A DNA stretch of 33,885 bases from positions 1-33,885 of the IMG/VR virus record IMGVR_UViG_3300044641_004668, one strand, 5' to 3'. Under the pieces are notes generated by a model. The model was not told where the DNA came from, ran no database searches, and saw nothing but the letters and a program-made list of their open reading frames with translations. Within the stretch, counting starts at the first letter, position 1, and each line of letters begins with the position of its first letter. This DNA is from a virus. Below, piece by piece: positions 16,333 through 21,759 of the stretch. The position numbers were made by a program, and so were the translations under genes.

Positions 16333-17502
16333 TTACCCCTCCGACGATATGGTACAGGTCAGACGTTGCCCGCCCCACAGCATCACGTCTTCGATCCGCT
16401 CTCTACCGCCCGCCTCTTCGTATCCGTATGGGTTCCCGTGTCGATCAGCAAACCACACTACCCCGCCCTCCTCCTCCATGTACTCCATTCCGCACTCCTC
16501 CGCCGACTTGATCCCATCCCCGTCCCAGTCGGGCATACCAAACGCCCCCAACTTTTCCGCCTCCCGCTCCATAACCTCCCTCGCCTCCCTCGCTAGCCTG
16601 TCGGCTTGAGTCGGGTACGCCCCCCGCTCCAGATCTGCCCAGTATTTATCTAGCCGTGCCTGCTCCGCCGGACTGCTCGCATGGCTGGCGTACGCTCCCC
16701 CCGTGTATGCCTTGGGGGAGTACTTGGGGCGTGGTGGGTTGGTGTGTCGCCACTCCCGCCCCCCGAACGATTGACAAAGCGCGAGCATAAGCCCGACACA
16801 TTGCGACAGGTGCCCAAGGTCGATGTACTCGCTTGGTTGGTGCGGGCGATGATACCCAGCCGACAGGTTAAGCGCACAAAGGCCCGCGCCCCTGCTCACA
16901 AGCTCCTGCACGTCAGTTAATCCGCCATCTTCACACCGTTTATAGCCGTACCGCTTGCCGATCCTGCCCGCCGCTTTGATAAAAACGGGGGAAGCCAGCA
17001 CATCACCGCACGCACGGGTTACCATGTCCGCGCTCCCGCGCCGATCCGCTTGGAGTAAAAACCCCACCCCCTCCAGATGTGCAAGATCCAGCCGCGACGC
17101 ACCCACTGCGCCGATCTCCTCGTCCACCGTCAAAACCACACGGCACGAAGGAAGCTCACGCAGCAAAAACAAAGCCGCATAAATGCCGCATTTGTCATCG
17201 CCGCCGATTCCCGTTTGTTGCATCGTCACAGGGTCGAGGCCCGTTACCCTGCCCCCATGCTCAACCACATGGATGCCGTGGCCCGTGATGTCATGGACGG
17301 TGTCTAGGTGAGCCACCACACAAGGAGGGTACGCCCCCGCCCCCTTGCTGGCTATGACGTTGCCCCACTCGTCAACGTCCCAAGACACGCCCGCCATGGT
17401 GGAGAGTACGCCCCCCACATGGTCGCGCATTGCGTCCATATCGCCCGACTCCGACTCAACCGCCAAGAGCGGAAACAGTAGCTTTTTATCAATGTTTTTC
17501 AT
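16333..17502 (-). CDS. M20-family metallopeptidase with C-terminal Ca-binding-type extension
   Basis: The 389-residue protein has the M20/peptidase T active-site set: H65-x-D67 (AHLDTVH), GIGGDDKCG with D102, the acidic pair E128-E129 in VDEEIGAVG, D153 in QADRRG, and the late histidine in GYHRPHQPSEYI (H218 or H221). These bind two zinc ions and cut small peptides. The usual dimerisation lid domain seems absent. After about residue 250 there is an added region with a dockerin or EF-hand-like loop D325-W-D-G-D-G-I-K-S-A-E-E336. One of few genes here with an SD-like AAAGGA before ATG. A metabolic-type peptidase as the second leftward gene of a phage is unusual; activity and substrate are unknown. 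Confidence 0.8.
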   Translation of the reverse strand: MKNIDKKLLFPLLAVESESGDMDAMRDHVGGVLSTMAGVSWDVDEWGNVIASKGAGAYPPCVVAHLDTVHDITGHGIHVVEHGGRVTGLDPVTMQQTGIGGDDKCGIYAALFLLRELPSCRVVLTVDEEIGAVGASRLDLAHLEGVGFLLQADRRGSADMVTRACGDVLASPVFIKAAGRIGKRYGYKRCEDGGLTDVQELVSRGAGLCALNLSAGYHRPHQPSEYIDLGHLSQCVGLMLALCQSFGGREWRHTNPPRPKYSPKAYTGGAYASHASSPAEQARLDKYWADLERGAYPTQADRLAREAREVMEREAEKLGAFGMPDWDGDGIKSAEECGMEYMEEEGGVVWFADRHGNPYGYEEAGGRERIEDVMLWGGQRLTCTISSEG

Positions 17503-17524
17503 GTTTGAGAATCCTTTCTAAATT

Positions 17525-18856
17525 TTAGAGTTCGCGCACGTATTCCGAGGAAAAGTACACGGTGTTATGGCGGGAGATCTCCACCTCATACGCCCCTCCA
17601 CGGAGGATATACTCGCCCGACCTGTGACACGTCACCACGTCCTCCCCACAATAAAACTCCCCATCCACCTCGTACGCATCGTCCTCATCATGCCAGGTGC
17701 CGTCATGCAGTTGTACCTCACCTTCGTGGGGGTCGCACTCCTCCCGAACTCCACAGGTACTGGAGTATGCGTAGACCGTCCGATCCTCATCATGCACCGT
17801 CCACAAGTCGCCATCCCCGTCCTGATACCGAAACGTGTCAACGTATGGGTAGAAATCGGCCCCACACACGCTTCGAGCCGGAACAATGTACGCTCCATAT
17901 CCCAGCGACTCACCGTTGATCACCCAATTGGTATCTCCCCCACTTTGGGGGTTCGCCCGCATAGCCACACCATTTTCCGCCGCCCAGCTTTTAACCATCT
18001 CCAGCACCTCTGGCGACCCGTAAACCCGGTCAATGCCCGCCACCTCGCCGCCGCTCAATCCGTGGATTTTAGGCCAATAAAGGGCGCGACCCTCCAACCG
18101 TCCATCCCCCCGCCAAATCGCAAGCACCTTCGCCCCCGCCCGCTCATAAAAATCCCCGACCCTCTCCCCGCGCCCGTTATCACTGTCCGCGCCGTGGGAA
18201 ACGTGGTATTGCTGCATACACGCATGGCCCACACTCTCCGAGTGGTTCCGCTCTCCATATATCGCCCCCACATCCTCCACCAACACCACACGCAAAGCAG
18301 AGGCATTTTCCGCCGCAGCAAATTTAGCGGCAAAGGCGGAAAACTCATGATCTTTCAGCCGCGCCAATTGCCACCCAGCCAGCACGCTTTTAGCCCATTT
18401 GACAGGTTTTATTTCCTGCCTCCCATCCCTCGCCCACAATCCCGCATCAGTCGTCACCAAAGCCCTCCCCGCTGGGAGGTAGCTGATCATGCCCGCTTTT
18501 TCCCGAAACGAGAAATAGTTCCCCGCCGGATTTTGACTGTGCGCATGGCGATACTTCCGCGCCTTTTGCAAAGCCTCCGCCACTGGGCACCCCCCCGCCG
18601 CAATGTCTGCGACTAGATCGCGCAGCGATGCCGACCAATGGAGGCGGGAGGCGGGCGGAGCCTTCGCCACCGTCACCGTCGATTGACGGGCGTACTCCCG
18701 ATGCTCCCGCAGCCTAGTCGCCCAGTAGGAGGTACTCCTCTCATTTATCATCGCCATTGCATCTTCTGCGCAAAACCAAGAATATAGGTGCATCTGTGCC
18801 CTTTTTGCACTGCGCTTCAACTTGGCCGTCACTCGTTCTAATTGTGCTGTTTTCAT
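17525..18856 (-). CDS. Unknown 443-residue protein, first gene of the leftward block
   Basis: I choose ATG 18856 (MKTAQLERVTAKLKRSAKRAQMH), because it sits after the A/C-rich leader and a strong promoter; the frame from 18946 would translate the hairpin and leader. The N-terminal 90 residues are basic and helical. The middle has unusual segments (ASALRVVLVEDVGAIYGERNHSESVGHACMQQYHVSHGADSDNGRGERVGDFYERAGAKVLAIWRGDGRLEGRALYWPKI, then IDRVYGSPEVLEMVKSWAAENG). The C-terminal third is very acidic with several Cys and repeated DEDD/EVDGE patterns. I do not recognise a family. As first gene downstream of the divergent promoter it is probably expressed early, which suggests a host-interaction or regulatory role; this is inference. 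Confidence 0.75.
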   Translation of the reverse strand: MKTAQLERVTAKLKRSAKRAQMHLYSWFCAEDAMAMINERSTSYWATRLREHREYARQSTVTVAKAPPASRLHWSASLRDLVADIAAGGCPVAEALQKARKYRHAHSQNPAGNYFSFREKAGMISYLPAGRALVTTDAGLWARDGRQEIKPVKWAKSVLAGWQLARLKDHEFSAFAAKFAAAENASALRVVLVEDVGAIYGERNHSESVGHACMQQYHVSHGADSDNGRGERVGDFYERAGAKVLAIWRGDGRLEGRALYWPKIHGLSGGEVAGIDRVYGSPEVLEMVKSWAAENGVAMRANPQSGGDTNWVINGESLGYGAYIVPARSVCGADFYPYVDTFRYQDGDGDLWTVHDEDRTVYAYSSTCGVREECDPHEGEVQLHDGTWHDEDDAYEVDGEFYCGEDVVTCHRSGEYILRGGAYEVEISRHNTVYFSSEYVREL

Positions 18857-18894
18857 ATTTTTTCGTGTTTCGTGTTTTGATGTGTTTGTGTTTT

Positions 18895-18910
18895 GGCCGG
18901 ACTTCCGGCC
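18895..18910 (-). other. Perfect hairpin at the predicted transcript start, leftward
   Basis: GGCCGG-ACTT-CCGGCC (plus-strand reading) is a 6-bp stem with a 4-base loop. On the minus strand it begins 36 bases after the start of the TTGACG box, that is at the predicted +1, and is followed by the A/C-rich leader of the 443-residue gene. The same spacing is found at 27.3 and 31.2 kb. Confidence 0.6.
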
Positions 18911-18917
18911 CGCTGGG

Positions 18918-18946
18918 ATGTTGACACACTCCCCGCCCCCCGTCAA
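18918..18946 (-). promoter_or_regulatory. Promoter of the leftward block
   Basis: On the minus strand TTGACG (18946-18941) is followed by a G-rich 17-base spacer and CAACAT (18923-18918). The predicted start near 18910 lies exactly at the edge of a perfect hairpin. The -10 box is weak (3 of 6), so an extra factor may be needed. It is the only clear promoter feeding the first leftward gene. Confidence 0.5.
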
Positions 18947-19023
18947 TCACAAATGCACTTTTTCTAAACTTTATTTTCCCCCGGCAAACTGCCCGCATTC
19001 CGTCCCTCCCTCCTGCTCATCAT

Positions 19024-19087
19024 CCCCCCACCGTTCAACCGTCCCTCCCCCAGCTTCCACACCCCCCACCGTTCCGCCGTCCCTCCC
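19024..19087. repeat. 26-base C-rich direct repeat, two copies
   Basis: Copies at 19024-19049 and 19062-19087 share CCCCCCACCGTTC then two variable bases then CCGTCCCTCCC (24 of 26 identical) with a 38-base period. A looser third relative (CCGTCCCTCCCTCC) lies before them at about 19000. Function unknown; could be binding sites or recent slippage duplication. Confidence 0.7.
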
Positions 19088-19195
19088 TCGGCCCGCACAC
19101 CCCCGCCCTGCGCCCGCGCCCGCCCTGCGCACACCCCCGCCCGCCGACCCCAGGCACAGCCCATCTGCCCCCGCCCCCGCAGCGGGCATCCAGCT

Positions 19196-19235
19196 TGAAG
19201 TCAATACGATGGGCGATCTGAAGTCAATACGATGG
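19196..19235. repeat. 17-base direct repeat upstream of the rightward promoter, operator-like
   Basis: TGAAGTCAATACGATGG occurs at 19196-19212 and again at 19219-19235, a 23-base period, close to two helical turns. The second copy ends about 29 bases before the TTGACT box. Paired same-face sites upstream of a promoter are typical of regulator binding, though no regulator gene is obvious in the window. Confidence 0.6.
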
Positions 19236-19263
19236 CAAGGTTGAAAAATAAATTGAAAATAAG

Positions 19264-19291
19264 TTGACTACCTTCTCAGCCCATGTAGACT
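19264..19291 (+). promoter_or_regulatory. Promoter of the rightward block
   Basis: TTGACT (19264-19269), 16-base spacer, TAGACT (19286-19291), preceded by an A-rich run (AAAAATAAATTGAAAATAA) that could serve as an UP element. Start expected near 19300. A leader rich in CACATC precedes the ATG at 19332. Confidence 0.55.
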
Positions 19292-19304
19292 GGGGTTGCC
19301 AGTC
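19288..19304 (+). other. Hairpin overlapping the -10 and start region
   Basis: GACTGG-GGTTG-CCAGTC forms a perfect 6-bp stem with a 5-base loop. It overlaps the -10 box, so as DNA it may be an operator dyad; if the true start is upstream it would be a 5' hairpin like those at 27.3 and 31.2 kb. Confidence 0.45.
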
Positions 19305-19331
19305 CACAACCACATCACACCAAACATCACA

Positions 19332-19490
19332 ATGACCAAGAAACACTTCATCGAACTCGCCAAAATCCTGGCTCAAAACCCAGCCGACTTCACGGAAACT
19401 GCAAAGCTGAAAATCGCAGACTTCTGCGTGAAACAAAACTCCATGTTTGACCGTGCCAAGTTCCTGCTTGCTGCCGGAGTGAAACCCTAA
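19332..19490 (+). CDS. Small hypothetical protein, 52 residues, first rightward gene
   Basis: The start ATG 19332 follows the leader CACATCACACCAAACATCACA and begins MTKKHFIELAKILAQNPAD; an upstream in-frame ATG at 19296 falls inside the hairpin and is unlikely. The product is helical with a charged N-terminus. Proteins of the shape KHFIELAKILA--P.DF---AK--IADFC-K-N--FDRAKFL-A are often found as tiny phage early genes, without known role. Being the first gene after the rightward promoter suggests early expression. Confidence 0.7.
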   Translation: MTKKHFIELAKILAQNPADFTETAKLKIADFCVKQNSMFDRAKFLLAAGVKP

Positions 19491-19589
19491 CCCACGCATC
19501 ACACCACCATGTCATTCTCATCCATGCACAACGACTACCTCGACCCAGAAGATCACATCAACACGAAAACTACACCCATCAAAACCCAC

Positions 19590-20504
19590 ATGAAAACCAT
19601 CAATACCTATCGCAACCTCGTCATCGTCTCCATCAAGAACAACCTTCTGGTGGCAAACCCCGTCCAACCTGACGGAAAACCTGTCCACTCTGAAATCTTG
19701 AGTTTGCTGGGGTTTGAGCCGGATGGCAGCACCGATGGCGACCTCGCCGCACTCTCCCTCGACGCATACAAGGCCAAGGTGGTCGAGTTCTTCGCCAAAG
19801 ATGCGCTCAAAACCCATCGTCTCCTGTTTCTGGAGTTGTCGGATGCCGAAGGCGGGCAACTGTTCGTCGAACTGGAGATGGACGTGTCCGAAAACCTCCC
19901 AGTCGATGCCATGTTCCAGTTCTCCGAAACCTTCTCCCGTGGCGACCTCACCAAGTGGGGCGCATCGGACTTCTACCCCGACAAGGAGGCAGAACTGTGT
20001 GCTGCTCTGGCATCCGGCAAGCCTTTCGACACTGGCTGGGGCGGGTGCAAGAAGGAAATCTGCTCCAGTCGAGTCTCCTTCGACGGCAAAACCATCACCT
20101 GTGAAGTGTCCGTCTCCGACGACTTCGACACCGAAGGCTTGGGTTCAGTGTCCATCCCTGCCCCCGCCACCTTCGACCAAGTGGAAACCGCACTCGACCA
20201 AGCCGCTTGCTCTGCGGATGAAAACCGTGACGACAACGCGGATTACACGGGGTTCTCCATCCATCGGGGGGATGACAAAGGCCCATGGGTCGAAACCTAC
20301 ATTGCCCAACGCTCAGACATGGCTGGGTACATGGACTGCCCCCCAGGGGACAACTACGACCAGTGGGGCTTCCAGGACGAAACCGACGAAATCTCCGCCG
20401 AAGATCGTGAAACCATGGAGAACTACATCGTCGCCCACCAGTTCGACGTGGACTTCGCCCCCTTTGTCTGCGGAAACTGGACAGTCACCCGCTGGGCTAA
20501 GTAG
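19590..20504 (+). CDS. Hypothetical protein, 304 residues, acidic
   Basis: I choose ATG 19590 (MKTINTYRNLVIVSIKNN), because it follows the typical leader (CACCCATCAAAACCCAC); the upstream in-frame ATG at 19509 would translate that leader. The protein is acidic, with a beta-rich first part, a DFYPDKEAELCAALASGKPFDTGWGGCKKE segment, a Cys-containing middle, and C-terminal WVETYIAQRSDMAGYMDCPP and ETMENYIVAHQFDVDFAPFVCGNW. No known family is recognised. Position in the early block suggests takeover or replication support. Confidence 0.72.
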   Translation: MKTINTYRNLVIVSIKNNLLVANPVQPDGKPVHSEILSLLGFEPDGSTDGDLAALSLDAYKAKVVEFFAKDALKTHRLLFLELSDAEGGQLFVELEMDVSENLPVDAMFQFSETFSRGDLTKWGASDFYPDKEAELCAALASGKPFDTGWGGCKKEICSSRVSFDGKTITCEVSVSDDFDTEGLGSVSIPAPATFDQVETALDQAACSADENRDDNADYTGFSIHRGDDKGPWVETYIAQRSDMAGYMDCPPGDNYDQWGFQDETDEISAEDRETMENYIVAHQFDVDFAPFVCGNWTVTRWAK

Positions 20505-20530
20505 CCCCGCATTCGCATTCTTTGCCATGC

Positions 20531-20549
20531 TGGGGGTGTTTGCCCCCCA
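20531..20549 (+). terminator. GC-rich hairpin after the 304-residue gene
   Basis: TGGGGG and CCCCCCA pair around a 6-base loop about 27 bases after the stop at 20504. There is no T run after it, so it is a weak candidate terminator or RNA-end protecting stem. Confidence 0.35.
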
Positions 20550-20588
20550 TCTCCGCTACCCTGACCCTCAAAACCACATCACACGCAC

Positions 20589-20891
20589 ATGGACACCTCA
20601 TACATCCCAGACCCCGCAACAGTCCGGCGCAGTGCCGAGCTAGACCTATCCCCTGCAACCAAGTTCATCAAGTCGCCGCACTCAGGTCTGTGGCACATCG
20701 GCAAACGCCACGATTCCCGTGGTGCGCGATCCGGCCTGATCCTCCGCGTGTCCTACATCACCAGTTGTTCAGGCAAACAGTTGGGCGGGCCATGGGGGCA
20801 GACCGAACGACGGGAACTCCCAGATGGGGCATCCCTGTGTCCCAGGTGCCAGTCTATCCGTGCCAAGGCTACCGCTGCTGATCGGAAGTGA
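20589..20891 (+). CDS. Small protein with CxxC motif, 100 residues
   Basis: Begins MDTSYIPDPATVRRSAELDLSPATKFIKSPHSGLWHIGKRHDSRG after a CACATCACACGCAC leader. A C-terminal CPRC with a neighbouring Cys and His residues suggests a zinc site, but a full ribbon is not complete. The middle is beta-like (SGLILRVSYITSC). Role unknown; possibly nucleic-acid binding. Confidence 0.65.
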   Translation: MDTSYIPDPATVRRSAELDLSPATKFIKSPHSGLWHIGKRHDSRGARSGLILRVSYITSCSGKQLGGPWGQTERRELPDGASLCPRCQSIRAKATAADRK

Positions 20892-21192
20892 TGGCGACTC
20901 TGAAACCCAAACCCACACATCACATCCACATGAGCAATCCCACCTTCATCACCCTCCACAAACCCCAAATGACCTTCACCCGCCAATCACTGGCAAACTT
21001 TGCCCTTGAGTACAACCTGCAACGGGATGCCGAGGTATTCACCTTTCAGGGGCAGGAGTACTTCCCAGTCTACGCCCGATACCTCATCGAGTATCTGGCA
21101 TGGCAACTGGGAATGCGGTTCCAGATCGACGCAGCCGGATTCATCGAACTGGGGACAAACTGAACTGGGCGAGAGTGATGGCGACTCCGAAA
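20887..21192. repeat. 19-base direct repeat flanking the 77-residue gene
   Basis: AGTGATGGCGACTCYGAAA occurs at 20887-20905 (Y is T) and 21174-21192 (Y is C), with a shorter GCGACTCCGAAAAG copy near 21207. The two copies lie just after the stops of consecutive genes, so the block between may be a duplicated or inserted unit. Confidence 0.6.
20930..21163 (+). CDS. Small hypothetical protein, 77 residues
   Basis: Start taken at ATG 20930 (MSNPTFITLHKPQMTF), directly after the leader CACACATCACATCCAC; the frame opens earlier at GTG 20888, inside the repeat. The product is mixed alpha/beta (FALEYNLQRDAEVFTFQGQEYFPVYARYLIEYLAWQLGMRFQIDAAGFIEL) with no known family. It is the last gene before the origin-like region. 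Confidence 0.65.
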   Translation: MSNPTFITLHKPQMTFTRQSLANFALEYNLQRDAEVFTFQGQEYFPVYARYLIEYLAWQLGMRFQIDAAGFIELGTN

Positions 21193-21233
21193 TTCCGAGG
21201 AGCATAGCGACTCCGAAAAGTTTTCAGAAATCA

Positions 21234-21549
21234 CTGGGACACTGGGACACTGGGACAGACGCCTGATCGGGCCAGACAAAAATCAGTTCTGTCCCAGTGT
21301 CCTGTCCCGCCCAGTGTTTTCAAAAGTTTTTCTGTACACAGATTTTATACATACCCCCTTTTTCATCTATACACATCACCTATACCCTCTCTTCTATACA
21401 CATCACCTATACCTCTTGTATATTCTCACATATATGACATATTATTATACTGGGACACTGGGACAGAGAGAAGGAAGAGCATATAGAATAAGGGATTCCG
21501 GCTGTCCCAGCACATTTTTCACATCGGGACAGACTGGGACACTGGGACA
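21234..21549. repeat. CTGGGACA iteron clusters
   Basis: Perfect units on the plus strand: three in tandem at 21234-21257, two at 21450-21465, two at 21534-21549, plus a near copy at 21525-21531. Perfect inverted units TGTCCCAG at 21290-21297 and 21503-21510, with degenerate neighbours up to 21316. The exact 8-base tandem spacing and the mix of orientations support protein binding sites and possible cruciform pairing. Confidence 0.8.
21366..21413 (+). repeat. 21-base direct repeat in the AT-rich core
   Basis: Identical 21-base copies occupy 21366-21386 and 21393-21413, period 27, each centred on TATACACATCACCTATAC. They sit in the AT-rich stretch between the iteron clusters. Confidence 0.75.
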
Positions 21550-21620
21550 AAAACCCCTGCAAAGCGCATCAAAACGCTGTTTTCGGGTTACACATGGATG
21601 GGAAATCTGAAAAAAAAGCA

Positions 21621-21648
21621 TTGACCGCATCCCACATCAGCTGTAACG
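21621..21648 (+). promoter_or_regulatory. Candidate promoter of the primase-helicase gene
   Basis: TTGACC (21621-21626) preceded by an A8 run, followed after 15-16 bases by TGTAAC/GTAACG. The first 11 bases (TTGACCGCATC) match the promoter at 31163 except for one base. The -10 is poor, so confidence is low. Confidence 0.35.
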
Positions 21649-21759
21649 CATCCCACCATCGCTTCTGGAGCTACACTTTCCAGTTAGCTTCAGCAGCGCA
21701 AATTGCCCCCAAATGGTTGTGTAGAGCCGTCTGGGGGTATTTTTGTGACTCCATTTAAC

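Larger units (their letters stand above)
18857..19331. other. Divergent regulatory intergenic region
   Basis: No convincing gene lies in this 475-base gap. From left to right it holds the A/C-rich leader and hairpin of the leftward transcript, its promoter, a C-rich low-complexity stretch (about 18980-19190), two 17-base direct repeats (19196-19235), an A/T-rich run, and a TTGACT promoter facing right. It is the switch point between the two gene blocks. Predicted ORFs here are low-complexity Pro/Arg/Gly products of the C-rich tract. Confidence 0.7.
21164..21759. other. 596-base non-coding region, candidate replication origin
   Basis: Between the 77-residue gene and the primase-helicase there is no convincing gene. 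It contains seven perfect CTGGGACA boxes on the plus strand and two on the minus strand in clusters around an AT-rich core (about 21320-21450) with a long direct repeat. Iterons beside an AT-rich, easily melted stretch next to a primase-helicase gene are the classic look of an origin. A TTGACC box at 21621 may promote the downstream gene. Confidence 0.6.

Noticed and set aside
18822-19244. ORFs in the C-rich divergent region
   Set aside because: Low-complexity Pro/Ser/Arg products that cross two promoters and two hairpins.
21234-21549. CRISPR array
   Set aside because: Units are 8 bases in mixed orientation without regular spacers, and there are no cas genes; the Cas4-like gene belongs to DUF2800.
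21314-21610. Plus-strand ORF of 98 residues through the iteron region
   Set aside because: Made of the AT-rich repeats and iterons; Tyr/Leu/Thr repeats with no protein-like pattern.
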